Shown here: piece by piece, positions 24,001 through 39,000 of the stretch
Layout of the letters: every line of letters begins with the position of its first letter
Numbering within the stretch: position 1 is the first letter of the stretch
Source of the DNA: Platycnemis pennipes
Taxonomy: Eukaryota; Arthropoda; Insecta; Odonata; Platycnemididae
Reading direction: 5' to 3'
DNA: 64,000 nt
Assembly (NCBI GenBank): GCA_933228895.1
Contig: OW121854.1
Span: forward strand, 51,254,609-51,318,608
The notes under the pieces: generated by a model
What the model saw: only the letters and a program-made list of their open reading frames with translations
Database searches by the model: none
What the model was told of the DNA's origin: nothing
Translations under genes and position numbers: made by a program

Positions 24001-27000
24001 AAATTTAGACATGGATGTCATGTCATTGCACTGGAACACTGTATTGAAATGTTTCCACATTATGTACAAACTTAAGCTCTAGGATGTGCCATTAAAATTA
24101 TTCTTATGACTAAACACATTCAACTGATGCTCTGAAACATTTTGGGAAAAGCAGGCATGAATTTTGTATTTTAATGCATTAAACCAACAGAGTATCTGAA
24201 GTGCTGTGTTGTGATCATTTACCTAATTCTTCCAAAGTTGGAACACCATATTTATCATCATGGTCATCATGCACAGGGGTGAATGCTGAGCCAACAAATG
24301 GTGCTGTAATGGGAGGTGCAGCACATTCTGGTCGGTCCATGGATGCTACAACCTTTTGGAACTGGTGGTAGGTCAGAGGGGGCTTTCCATCATTTTTGGA
24401 TATTATACTGAAGGGGAAAGGTGGGAAAAGTTGAAAATACACAGAATATGTTCCTTCTTTCTTCAAGTTTTAATACAGACTTAATCAAAAAATAGGAAAA
24501 AATGGAGATTTTTTTAATTTCCCTTAGATTTTCTGACCATTTCTCAGACAATTCACTACCTGAGGTAAATTGATTCCCATGTGATCAATGCATTGTCATC
24601 AAATTTTAGCACAGTAAAGTAATCCAAAGGTGGTCTCCTCATGAATTTTCCTGTTCTGCCTATTGTACATGCATAAAATATAGATTTAGTGCTAGATGGC
24701 TAAAAAACTGAGAAAAAGCTGTGCCTCAATATATGAAAATGTAAGGTACCTATATCAATTAAATCTTCATTAATGAATACTTTTCAAGCTGCTCCGTTTA
24801 CGGTGGAATTTGAACTCTTTTAATAATCCTGTAAATTACAGAAATATTACCCTACCTTAATTTACATTTACTAATACATACTCTTGGCATTAATATCAGA
24901 AAGCTGGATGGTTCTCTTTTCATTATTTTAGTACAAGTTTGGCACAGCTACATTTATTTCAGACTAATATTTTATATCAAAATACTATTGGAATAAAAAA
25001 ATTATTCCTGAACTTATTTTGAACCCCTTTCGTTGAAATCAACATTAGGTTGAAGCAATAGAGAAGTTTAGATTAGAAAAAATTAGCTTCAATCTAATAC
25101 TTTCCTTTTCCTCAGCTAGCACCATAAGGCTGTCATTACTTCAGTGCTTTCAGAGTATAATGCATGGTGATTTAAGTTTTAAATAATTATTTTTGGCTAG
25201 CTGCATATCCATATTAAAAAAAAATGTAATCCAAAATCCAGTTACTAATAAGCTTTATTATCTTGGTTAGTTCATCCCTCTAAATTAAAATCAAGTCAAA
25301 TGAGAATGACTTGCTCATTCTCACTCAGATTCCAAAACTTAATGTGACAGTAATGCCATAGATTTTATTAATAGAATCACTAGTTTCAAGTAAATATTTC
25401 TTATGTCCATGCCTTAATATTAATAATTTGACATATACTCACTTTTCTAGTTTGTATAATGTATGAGATACTTTGGTGCACACTTCTATGCCATTTTCTT
25501 TACACATAGCAATGATGTTCTGATCACGTACTCGCCCAAAAGGTTCTGGATCTTCTTCAAATGTTAAAAATGATGTTCCCCATTCCTGTTTTAAAAGTAA
25601 AAATATAAAATCACTATTGCACTTTTAATTCTGATTGTAGGACTATTCAGCACCACGGGTGCTTTATATTTAAAACAAAATCCTATTGTATCAATAGTTT
25701 ATTCAATTTTCTAGCAAACTGATTAAGTATATGAAATCTAATGATAACTTTTCATTATTTACATTTCACAGTTAGGCTAATTAATCTTTGACACATCATT
25801 TAACCTTTAAGAGCCTGATTTAAATTCCATCTGTATGTTTCTACCAGTTTTAAAAAACGTATGGTGGCAGTGGCACAAATAGCCTGCTTAGTATATAGCC
25901 ACTACTGTGGACGGACCATATACATATGTGCATTTCAGTGGATAAAGTGTAATGAATAAGAGATTTTGAGCTTAGGCAGAGATTGGGTATTGGTATTCAC
26001 TTATCACTAGTCAACAATCCTAATGTTGGTTTCGTGTAGCTCTCCATTCTTATTTACTGCTAACCTCTTCATGCTCACATTATTCTTCACTTTCTCATAC
26101 ATCCTCTCTCTTTTCTGTATATCTTATACAAGGTCTTCCTTTGCCAGTCTTCGCATTCACTTGTCCTTTAATGACTGTTAAGCCAGTCATGTTAGCCAGG
26201 TCATTAACATGCTGGCCTGGCAACCCAAAGGTCATGGGTTTCGATCCCGCACAGGGCAATGATGCTGTACTTGTCTTAGGATTAGGATCATAAATTTGAT
26301 GGTAGTACATGACCACAGGCATTGGAGTACCTAAAATCCACTATGACTGTTTCTATGAGACCATCATATCTCTAGATTTGTCCTCTTATCTTTTTCTCAG
26401 AATTTTCATCCAATTCCTATTTTATCCTTAACTTTTCAGGAGATCTTTGTTGGTTGTACAGTCTCTCCATTTGATCACATCATACTTGAATCACACAATG
26501 ATTCCTGCCTTGACTATTCTGTGGCTATTATTGACCACATCACTGCTGTAAAGGAGCATTTTTCAGATGTAAGATCTAATGAATTACATACCTACTTCCA
26601 AGCTTGTATTTCCAGCTATAAGTAGATTATTATTTTGATAGAACGCCCTGCTCACCTGGGATATTGTTTGACTTTTTCCTTTTGGATCATCTTTTCATCT
26701 ATGTGTTTTTACCAGTTTGTGACATAGATCTTAAACCTTTGCTCTTCTACTGTATACCATCACCTTTGCTTTCTTTTTATTGCACTTTAAGTTATATCAA
26801 GTCAATATTTTTCCTAGAATAACTACAGGCTTCCTTAAATCTTTTCCTACCTCTACCATGACTGCTATGTCAATGGCAAATCACAGAACACTAAATTTCT
26901 CCCCAGAAAGTATGCAGAACTGAAGAAGGCATCTTATGAGAGAAAGGAGTCAAGAGAAGGATGTACTATCCATCAAAACCTGCCTTAACCAACAGAATAG

Positions 27001-30000
27001 TAATAAGAATAAAATGGATATTCACTTCTGACATGTCTTTGACTTCTTTTAATGTTTTCTTGATGCAGACATTGAAAAGTATGGGAGACTGTGCTCTAAA
27101 TTATCTTACTCCTATATTTTTAATTCTTCACTGGTGGGCGTATTTATCATTCCCATCTGGGTTCCTTACAAACTGTGGATAACTCTTTGGTCATCATACA
27201 ATAATACTCCATTTTCTAAGAATTGAATTACCAGAGCAACTTCTCTGGCATTGAATTCAATCAATGCTGTCAAAACTTTTCTCCAAATCTAGAAATTCTA
27301 CAAATGGAAGTTTGTTATTTTAGATTATTTTCCCAATGAGTAGCCAAAGGTCTACATTCTCTTCTCTTTTACCCTTGATTCCCCTGATCCCAAATGGCTC
27401 TTCATCCAAGAACTCCTCTGCCCTTTCCTCCATTCTTCAATTTATGATCCTTGTCTTCAAGTCATAGGTCATCCAGCTAATGATCCTAAAATGTTTGCAT
27501 TTAGCTGCCCTCTTCTTTTTGGATGTAGGGTTAATAATATTCTTTTAGAGCCTGTTACCATATATATGGTATCTCTCATTGAATAAAGGTCATAGAAGGC
27601 TCATATGCTTTAGAGTCTTCTCTCCTGTATTTTTAATTGCTTCGGCAGATGCATAATTAATTCTGGGAACCTCATTAATACTCAGATTCTTTACTACTGC
27701 ATTAAATTTTTATGTCCATATAAAGCCCTCCATATCATTCTTCAATATAATTTCATCCTCAATTAACTTTATTTTTTATTAGTTAACTAATAACTTAAGT
27801 TGATTTTTTATCATGCCTCCAGTCATAAATGTTTACTTATTTACTCTGAATGAATTTCAAGTTGAACAAATTTGCATTGAAGTATTTAACCTTTTATAAA
27901 AGGGTCTAATTAGGTTTTCCTTCTTAGGAATTATAGTTTGAGTTATGTTTTATCACCTTAGCTTTATAATTGAAGATATATTGAGGAATTCAAGAATTAG
28001 AGTGCTAACCTTGAAAAGTTTGGGTAGTGCATCTGCTGGTTGTCCTCTTATCACGAAGAGCCTTGAGTTGAGCTTTCTAAGACTTCGGTCCAGGTCTTCC
28101 AAACATTGCAGTAAAAATCTGAAATTGAAAACACAAATTGTAATTTGCAAAACTGATATAGATTGAGTGATAGGGTTTTTAATGTCTGTATGCCAACAGA
28201 AACCTGGGGTTCATCCAGAAATGTAAATCAAGGAGACATCTCATTTTCATAAATTTTGAGTCAAATGCAGAGATAAGTTACTATATATTGACCAAAAATA
28301 GTCATCACACCTGTGATTAAAGGTGATATTAGAGGTATTCTCTCAGGTGAGACAACTATCATCTAAGATATTTATTCGGGGTACCCCGAGTAAAAATAAG
28401 TACCCCAAATCAAATACCTTGGTTTTATGTAAATATATTTAGAAAAGACTTGAAAGAAGTCTGATGTAATCAAATTTTAATTAAAAATTTTAAAGAGTTA
28501 TGTTGTATGGGTATCATTCTAAATCTAGACTTAAGAAAAGGGAATCATGAAAGGTATATGCTTTGTGGGTGTGGGAAACGGTGCAGAAAATAAGATGGAC
28601 AAAAAGGACAGGTGGAGAAGTGATAAATAGGGAGAGAAAGAAAATGAGACTCTTGGGGGAAACAGAATGTGGGAAAGTAAGTGGATGGGGTATACAACAT
28701 GGAGAAATGAATCTCTGCTTGAACTATCGGGGTGGGAGGCCTGCACTCAAGCAGTCACATAAACTGATTCTCGTTGTGTCTCTTTTACCATTTAACTATA
28801 CGTACGTATGGGAGGATGAATCCGTGAAGAGTGACTTATCCAGATAGGAAAAGATAATGTGTTAGAAGTATCAATCTCGTGGTCAATGCATAGGCCTACT
28901 TTAAAATGCCTCTTACCCTATATACTCGATAAATAAAGAACTCATTGATGTTTTTACGTTACGATCGTCGCTTGCGAGCCGTCTTCTCAATTTAATGAAT
29001 TCACTGTTTATGGGAGCAATCCCCCATCGAGCAAGGTTCTTCACCGTTGGATCGTTTTCACCAGAATATCACCAGATCATTTTCACACTTATCGTTCATC
29101 TATTGCCACGAATCTCTTTAATGCTCAAAGGAGTCGTTTCTGCCCCTTCCCTTCTATATGGAAATCTTATTTATGGCATGTTCCATGAAAAAAATCTCAT
29201 TTTCCTCGGTGACGCGTATTGTGATGTGTGGGTGAAATACTCTTTGCTTTTTTTTTGGAACTAGAAAATTCAGTTGAGGGAGGATGCATCAAAGGGACGG
29301 GTTGAGGCGCGAGTTGCACTCAGTCCGAAACAAAAATAATCTGGTGGGAGGCGAAGAAAAAAGTGCAGATTAAAGAGAGTGGGGATTGATTAATAATTTA
29401 TAAGCCGGAGAAAAAGATGTAGAGGGAAGATCACGGAATTGCGGATATGCAGAAGAAGAGACATTTGCGGGAAACTCGCATGCAGTCACATTTACATCGC
29501 CTTAATTCCGTGGGATGTATTCCTGGCGAGCGACTTGTGAATTCCTTCTTCATTCCTGAGTGGCACGCTCCACCCACTTCATGCAAAGTTAACAGTTCTC
29601 TGTTCACAAACTCGAGTTCAATACGAGCCGACTGGTTAAAATATAAATCCTGACTCTCTCATATCTACCTAGATCCTGAAACGGATCATACATTTCCTTA
29701 CGAATGTCCCGGCCCTGACAAACCGGATATGCAGGTAGAAAAATAACAGAAATGAGGGAATGGGTCGTAAATAGTGAATGCCGTTCCCTTATGTGGCACC
29801 AGCCTCGCCTTATCCTTCGTCAATAGTGAATTTGCTAAACAGTAGGTATTAGTATGTATGATTGAGGGTTACGGTAGCAAGGATCCGAAGAAAATCCGAC
29901 CGTGGTATCGTATTTCCGTATATTGTGAAAGTCAAATTTATTGGCACATTCATTCCGGGAAGATTTTGGATACATAATAAAGATACAGCGGGAAATGAGA

Positions 30001-33000
30001 TTTGAGATTAAAACACTTTACTTTTATTGAAATACGCTTCTACATGAGTTGATATAGGACTATCAGGTCTAATCATTGGAATAAACTAGAGCGTTAGATA
30101 ATTTATATAAAAGCAAAAGTGTTTAAGGTGAAGTACTGCCTGGTTTGTGAGGTTTTTACTACAGAGGTGAAGATCACTCAGCAGATCTGCGGGTTAAAAT
30201 CACAATTAAGTGCTAGAGTTTTACTATTTAGTATAGTAAGACCTGCTCATTCCCATGTGTTAATTGTGGTTTCCCAGAAATATATAGTTACCAGGAAAGC
30301 AAATAACCTGAGGGTTTGTCTCGAGGGTTTTCGGGTTCCTCCCGCGTTGATTCATCCTGCTGAACGACAGCTTCGCCAGTATTCCAGTCGGCATCTTCAG
30401 GCCCGAAGGAATTCAGGTCGGCATCTTCGGACCTGAAGATGCCGACAGGAATACCGGCGAAACTGTCGTCCAGCAGGATGAATCAACGCGGGAGGAACCG
30501 GAAAACCCTCGAAATATTACCTGTTCACCGCGGAAGCCTTCGCAACAACCTGAGGGTTTGGTGCTTGTGTTTAAAAATGCCTCTCCCGGATTTCAACCCA
30601 GAACTTCGGTTCATAAGCCCAATGCTCTACACACTTGCACATTACTATTGCTCACAAATAACATTTCTGTTGATGAGCCTCAAATACACACTACGTATCT
30701 ACCACACAGTTTAGCTTCAATAGATATATCTTTTAACGGCGCAACGTATTTTAATATTGAGTACTGAAAACTCTACATAGGCCATGAATGTGTGCTTGCC
30801 CTGTTTTAATTCAATCAGGCTGTAGCCTTAGTCGTTTGAGCATCTCAAGCTGAGATGTACTTCTGCCCAAGTATGGCGATCTAATCTATTGAGCGAGTTT
30901 TAATCGAATCTAATAATTCTCGCCAAGATTTTACAATTCGTCGCCGCAGATTGCGACTACGCGCCGTACACTTGCGCGCCGCGTGTAAATCACCCCGTCC
31001 GAATTTTTTCCACAGGGGTCCTGGAAGTGATGCACGTTTTTCTTTTTCGAGTAAGTTTTTTTATACCTCCGGCCGTTGGAATACATAATGAGCTGATTGT
31101 GAGTAGTTGCCATCTCCGTAAAATATTAAACCTACTTGGTGTGTTTGCTAGCGATTCTTTGATACGCAAGGAATGAAACCAAGAGGAAGAAATGATACCG
31201 CATTGTCCCTTTCAATCATAATTCTTTACGGCCCGGTTTTATAATGCTCAGTTAAATATATTAATGGCATGAGAATTGCTGTGGAAATTTATTCAATATT
31301 TAATTCTCACAACAGCTACGGGCAGCAGCGAGAACGGGAACAACTCAGTTCTCATTGGAAAACCGCCACTTTTAGGATTATCGCGAACTTAACTTCCAAA
31401 TAATCTCTCAGTTAAGGTTACTCATACAGAATGCACAAATCTTACAGTTTCCTAAATATGGGGATCATCCCCTTGAAATTACTCCAATATAAATAATATA
31501 AAGATGCTAATGTCCCGTGAATGTTGAATGAGGACTTATATAAATTTTCTCACATTTAAATGTATATCCTTTGATCTAATTCCGTGCGTATTGGATTCAA
31601 TTTTTTCGCGATTTAGTGGAAGATATTTACATAGAATTGAAAAATAAAGGAGAAAGGGGTTGGACTGTCATTGGCGGCCAGGGGGGCAGAGCTCCCTAAT
31701 TTACATATTTACATCAGCAGAATTGAAACCTTGGACGATGGTAGTAATAAGTTGTGTTGTCTATACTATTTCAAGTGTTCATTATTTTTTCAATTCGGTT
31801 TTCTTTCCCATTAGCGAAAGTTAAAAATGTACGAAACAAGACTATTGATTATGTCCTATTCCCGAACGGAACATATTTCGACATCGATAACGGGCTAATT
31901 GGAGCTCATTCAATCAATTAGCTCTAAGATATTGATGCATTATCAACCAAAAATATTCAAGGCGTCTCATTACCTCTTTGACTTTCTTTTGCTTTCGAGG
32001 TTACATGACAGCTGAATGGAAACGCGTAAAGATTATTTTCAATAATTATCTACAATCCCATCAAGCATGAGAAACATGACTGGCATATATTCTATCTGAA
32101 AATCCAACGCATGTGGTGGCTATTTGTAAGTACTTAATTTTGGGACACCAAAACTAAATTAGGTCTCTGCGAAATAACTTCTATACACTCTTTCAATTCA
32201 GCCATGCAAGTCACGTATTTACGCAAAATTTATTTTTCATTTCAATAATTTCATTTAGATCAGCACTAAGATCAATCTAGTTCCGAATTTTTCAACTAAA
32301 ACATAAAAAAAGGTCATGAAAGTCAAACTTGTTGCGATGAAAATTGCCAGAGGAGAGATGTCTCCCGGACCGGGAGTCGATCAACTTGGTTTGCGTAGCC
32401 ACTGAGCTGTGAGCACGCTAAAAATTTGTATAAGGCGATTTTCATATCACTCTGGTCCCGTTCATAGCGGTAGACGTAATTATTTGTAATAATAAGCTCG
32501 TTGTTTGACGGACTTAAATTTCCTTTTCAGTTATACAACGGAGGAGACTAACATTCATGAACTCGCTGTTGGATATTACTTGTCAAATTCTTTGAAACCA
32601 AATTTCCTTGCAACTTCGCAACCGTTAGTGAATCGATATGCGCTAAAATTCGTGCAATTTCGACCCGAGTATGACCCAAACCATTCGGATCGGTCAGGAG
32701 TCCGGGTTGGTGTGGTCCTTAAGAGTATTGAACTCCCATCCCGAGGATCCAAGTTCGAATCCCAGCAGGGATGAAGATGTTTCCTACCTACACCGATCAC
32801 CACACAAGTGCGTTGTGGAGAGAACTTTCAGTTCAATACTTCGTCCGCCTGACGGGACGTTGAACCGCGGACCCCTAGGTGCTTTTCCTTAATAGTAGGC
32901 TAATGCCGACGCCGGGTTTCACTATGTCTTTCCTGCTATCCCTAAAAAAATTCCTAACTCCAACAAATTTCCCAAGTATTCTCAATGTCACAAGTGACCT

Positions 33001-36000
33001 TCGCCTTCCTGAATAACTACTATTGCTGATACTGAAACTCAGATAGGCCGTCAGAATTATCCTCCTGTGACGGACATTCGGATCGAGTAACGCCTCCACA
33101 CATGCGACGACTCGCTGCGAAATGCCACACGAGTGTTAACGCCGTTTACTCTTGCATGCGCATTTGGAGGAGAAAGGACTTGGTCCTTTCGTGTTACCTA
33201 TTCATTTTACTTATCCTATCCTTAGCATCTTTGTATTCGCCTCAGAGCACGTTTTTATGTTTGAATATATCTTTATAGACCGCGCGCGCCATGCCGATCC
33301 GCACGTGATGTGAAGGGGAGGCCCTTTATCAATAAGCGTAAACATCGCCTCGTTTCTGTATCACGCAAACCTCACGCATGCCCCTATCAAAAGCAGGGCG
33401 CTGTATTTCCATTAACTTCCTCCTCCTCCCCCTCTCCACGACTGCCTCCTACGCAACGAACGCGGGTCCTCTTCCTCCAACAGTGCAGGCCGTAGAGGAA
33501 GGGGACAACCGCTGGCCGGGAGTAGGTGAGAGAGAAACATCGGATCGATACGCGGGAGCCGGACGGGAAAAGGGGGCACGTGTTGAGTGAAGCCCTCCTT
33601 TGCCGTTCCCTTCGTCCCTGCCCGCCGCAGGCTACGCGACTCCGGTCACGTTGGCGGCCCTTAGGTCTTAGTTTGCTTGAAGGCGTTGACTCTCGCGTCT
33701 GGTGCGTAGTACGAGAAATCCTCTCCTTCCTCCCGTTGGACCGGTCACCGTCTGCGTTTCATACCGTCGTCGAACTTAATTGGAAAGGCCGAGAGGTTCT
33801 GATCAAAACACAAGGCTCCCCCCGAGGTCGTAATTTGTCACGAGCGCCTAGCGCGCGCCATGAGAGACGTAAGGATTCTGGAGGCGCAATGGATACTTGC
33901 TGTCGTCTAGGAAAGGTCAAACGGGAGGTTTGCAATTTTCTGCGCTCCCCGATAGAGCAAAGCCCAGAGTTTTTCTCGACCTTATCTCAGGTAGCGAATT
34001 GTGAGTCGGGAATGAAATCTTATGCGAAGAAAATAATTAAAATGTTCCGTTGTAATTTGGCGCAAGGATGCTTGAGCGATTTGAGCCATTATTTTTTTAA
34101 GTTTGCATAATGGTTAGACGGCGTATTGGCGTCGAAGGTGTGTACTTCTATCGAGAAATCATTGGATTTGAGAGAGAAAATGATTGATTTCGACTTTTTC
34201 AGACAGTAATTTTGTACAATTTAAAAATAATTGCCATCGCGATGCTCTCCGGTATGAACTGACGATGAGAGTTAAGATGTCTGACAGTATCTATCAAGAA
34301 CCCACGACGGTTTGAATGCAAGAATGATAATCAAAATCCTATTGTGTCATGTTTTCTAAGCATGAGATTCGAGGAGAGTGTACGATGGTGGAATGGAGTG
34401 ATTTGTGACGTGAAATAGACAAGAGGAAAAACGATGGACGGGAAATAAGATATGAAATAATATATAGGAGCTCAGGAACTAAAGGATTTATGCACTAAAG
34501 AATGAAGTCGCAGATAATAAACATACTTTGAGGGCTGAAACGCTGCGTTTGGAAATAGATACTTTTATGCCTGCATGAATTTAACTGGAACAATATAAAT
34601 GCAACTATAAACTCCTCTGTGGCAATTCTGTTTATGTATAGAGAAGAACACGTTGGAATTCAGTAGCCCGATTACGGTTCTTCATGACGCGCATGCTCGT
34701 GTTATGTCTCGTTTTTTCATATCGCATACGAGCCCGAAAACGTGAATCCCAGTTCTTCGTATTTTGTCCGGAACTGCTACTACTGGTTATCGCTACTTTT
34801 TATTTGTAAAGGTCGCCAATTGGGTAAAATATTGGAGCAGTACGTTTATGAAGAGATTTTAGTCGTAAAGGACGATATTGTCAACGCTCAAGATAGATCA
34901 GCGACCCCGCCACGCTTTCGCTCGGCACCGCTGTTGGGAAAATAAAATGATTCTCTCCGCTTGAAAATTCCGCGACGGAGTTGATGTAACCTGTTGATGC
35001 ACCTCTGTGAAGAATATACGGAAAGGGGGAGGGAATTTATGTGGGGGGGGGGGAGGGGGGCACGGTAGAGAGTGAAAAGGGCGAAGCCTTCCCAGTCACT
35101 GAGAAGCTTAGTTCCAAACGTCATTCCTTCTTTCCGTGTTTCCTCAGTGGTAGAATATTTATCTCTGAGATTGATGCATCTGAAGTCGCACGACGGTATG
35201 TGCAGTGAACAAAAAGAAAAATAATAGCTTACTTCTGTTTAATGAAACATTTATGCTAAGCAAATTTGTCTGAAAAGTTGGCAATCCCTTATATTTAAGT
35301 AGTAAGGCTGACAATTATTTTTATGCCATTGGATGAAATATCGGGAAGATAAATATTAAAGAATTCACCACGACATATAAAGGTAACCATCCGCTACTAA
35401 AAGTTCAGTAAGGGTAGATTTTCGTAGCAGTCTCTGCCTTAAAAAAGTAAAGTACTGTCCAGAGTATCGGCAGCGTTGGCTTTCACAATATTCTTGTCTG
35501 GATTGCATGATTTTTAACTCAAGCTTTCATATTTTCTTTCCCTATCATGACATCAAAGTACCACTTATTTTTTCCTTTTCCCTTTCTCTCGAAACTTTCT
35601 GTCGGTCTTTAGCATTTCATTTCGTAATTATTAGAGTGTGTTGTAATGGAACACAGAATTATGGTTACACCATACTCTAGTAATTATGGATCGATTCCAT
35701 CATGTCTGAGAATGTTGTCTTCTTTCCATTTCGTGTGTTCGCTTTGTTTATTAGTTTTATCGTCCTAAATTAATATGGAAGTTTCAGGCGAGAAGTAGTG
35801 GAATTGGTGCATCATGAGGGATCAAATGTTAAGGTAATTTTCCTCTTAAATAAATATTTTTTAGAATTGAAACAAAGGTTGAAATAGAACTCTTTATTTT
35901 ATTGGAATATCGCGTTGCATTTGGATTCGTCATCAATTAACGGAAGAAACTGTATTAGGCTTGATTTAGTGGAAATCATGCACGAGGAATAAATGCACTT

Positions 36001-39000
36001 AACTTTGTAGAAATGTGCTCACTTTATTTAAATCCAGATTTTTACAAAATTAAGTGCATCCTCACGTTGTAAAACATTTTGATCTTTCTCCTTCCTTTCC
36101 ACCAAGCCATTTCAGCCATAGAATGCCATCTCAGAATACGTACAACAAATGCTTCCTCTGTAATTATTGATCTCATTGTAGCAAAGTTCTTATTATCGTT
36201 GTGGCGTTACACATCCTTTATCCCTTCATGATTCTAATATCATCTTAACGTGAATAGTATTTCGATCGTTTATCTTGTTCTTTGTTGAGGATTATATTTT
36301 TTGTTTTAGGAGAAGCGACTGGCAGCTGGACTAATTTGTTACTTTAAGGCTAAGTCGGTAAGAAAAGGTGCTCTCCTCATGACGTTAATTTAGAGACTTG
36401 AATTACTCTGCCACAGCTGGAATTCATGTCTGGGCCCTCAGAGAGGAAAGCCATAACACCAATGCGACCCCAGATTAATCTTTTTAATTTCATCTTTTGT
36501 TTTCCGTTACTTCCCTGCCCTTAATATTGTGTTGAATAACCATGTTCAATTCTGCTATTTATTCAGCCACTTTTCGTCCTGCTTTTGACTACAGCTGCAC
36601 AAGGATTTTGCACGATAGCGAACTTCCGTTTACTGAGTACCCTGCGAGCCATCACGAGGGTATGCAGCAGGGGGGTGAGTTATCACCGATCATGCATTAC
36701 GTACCTGGAGTTATAGTTATAATATCACTATAGGAGATATTACTAGTAATATCGTACGGGATAGACGGAGGCATTTCATTCCCTGACGCCGCTCGCGACA
36801 CGAGTTCCGTAGTTGCTGTGATATGATTCTCTGTTATTTCCGAGAACAATTTATTTCAGGATAAATCATTAAGATCGTTTTCCTGCTGTTTTTCCTTAAT
36901 CCCTATTGTCTTTTTGACCGTAACTACATTTACCGCCCAACTAGTTTTCGTAGTCGCCTCCCTGAGAAGTGTGGAATATATTTCTTAAGGCTCTTCCCCT
37001 TCACCTTTTTGATGTGGGTGGTCATACGAGGGTCAAATATCATCTACTACTTCCATCCCACAGCTCTAGGAGGTAATGGATCTCGCAAGCCTCTTCGCCA
37101 TGTCAAGGTTACGTTTAGTGGGGTTTCTGAGAAGAAATTTTCAGTAACATAATTAGGTTTTGAACCTGCTGCGACAGCTGAGAATATTTCGCCCTTTTTA
37201 ACTAATGCTTAACCAGTCTAGCTAAACAGGCGGGATGCAAACACACGATATTTGGGTTGCCATGGAGGAGCGTAAACGACCTTCTATCGAGCCTTAAGCA
37301 CCTTATTCTCGATTCACCGCTTTTCGTGCATCTGAATGAGTCATGATTCACTCTAACGGTAAAGGAAATGTGGGCTCAATCAAATTTAATGTTAAATAAA
37401 TGTCACAGGTAACTGAAGACATGCCTTGAAAAGGGTTGCACGAGAATGACACTGTATCTGTTCCTTCTCTTTCACAGCGTAGATAAGTCACTCGATCACC
37501 CTGCACTTCAATGTCACCTGAGGCAGTACCTTTGCTCCAACTGGGGGAAAGATTTGAGTTGGGAATGGGAACAGATAAGCAAACGAAAAAGTTGAAACCC
37601 TTATGTAGGTAACCGATTGATGAAAATATTTACTCACAACAATTATTGTACTTATGCACATATGATACTGCACGAAAAAATGATAATAGGCCCATTCACC
37701 TTTGAGTTCAATTTTTGAATACCTAAAATTACATTTCCAAAAATTACTACCAATGAGAATGTGACTGAGTTTTTAGAGGTAATTTATGGATACAAAATAT
37801 AGAATTAATAATCAAATCCACTGTTAAAAGACTACAATTTAAAATACTAGGCGTCCTAAGATCGATGAACATGAGAAGGAAATAAATACTTGAAGGTCTT
37901 AAAAATTTTATATATTGATTCATGGTATACCTCTGGTTACATTAGAATTGGAAGGACTAAAAATAAATCATTTATCAGTGATAAGTTTAGACAGCTTGCC
38001 TTGATACCCTAGTTTGATTTAAATAACAAATAACAGAGTGAATTGATTGAAGATGCATATATCGTTTTATAGCTGTCATCTCCTCGAGCTCATTCTTTGG
38101 ATTTGCTTTCAACTTTGAGGACACGATTTATTTTAACACTTCTCATGAGAATTCAACTGAAAACCAACGCCCGCTTCCCCGATAGGGTGGAACGAATATC
38201 AAACCGAATCATGAGAATCTCGCGCAATGAATGTTGGCTATTTCCATTCAAGAGATATTTTTTGGTCTTCCTCTAGCTTTCCAAGTTTAGGTAATTTGCC
38301 TGTTCCGGCTTCACCATCATAATCTCCGTCTCCCAGCACTTCTTCTCCCTAAAGGCTTTCACTCTAAGACCTTTCTGGGAATCCTTTCAAGGGGAATGCG
38401 CTCCACGTGTTCTTTCCATTTTTCTTTGCAATTTATTGCTGCTACCATTACTTGTTGTTCTTCTAAATCTTGCCTTAAATCTTCGTTTTTTATGTGGTCG
38501 AGCCGTGTACAGCCTTTCACAGACCTAAGGAATTCCATTTCTGACGTTTCAATCTGTCTCTTGTTCTAAGTGTCCAAATTTCTGATCCGTATTATAATGT
38601 GGGGACAGCCATTATTTTGTAAAAGGTTTTGGCAAATCAAATAATTTCAAATTTTAGAAATGATCAAAGACACGGAATTTCAAAGCTATGTTCAAAGCTA
38701 TCACCTCTGTCAGGGGCAGACCAAGATGGCGGTTAAGCTTGGCACGTTGCCCGAAGTTCACACATGGGGTCAATCTCTCATTTGTTTTCAGCGCAGGTTA
38801 CTCTGTGAAGGCCCGCCCTTCATCTGCACTGACGATTCTCCAAAAAATCACAACTGTTTTAGGGGTAAGGCTTGCAAAGGATCGACATCTCCTTGTCCCG
38901 TTGTACACAAATATCCACAATTGCTCGACCATATGCGCAACGAGCATCCAATTTAACGCTGACATACTATCAGACGACTTATTGTAGCACCAAGAAAAGG

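Larger units (their letters stand above)
25586..28009 (-). other. cry2 intron 2
   Basis: 2.4-kb intron between exons 2 and 3. It holds a LINE-B 3' relic (26005-26180), a tRNA-derived SINE (26185-26330) and a LINE reverse-transcriptase relic (about 26960-27480), listed separately. The flanks show no other feature. Confidence 0.75.

Noticed and set aside
33526..34110. A 194-residue open frame in the CpG-rich patch
   Set aside because: Biased Arg/Ser/Pro composition, no family motif, and another overlapping frame. Openness is explained by GC content.
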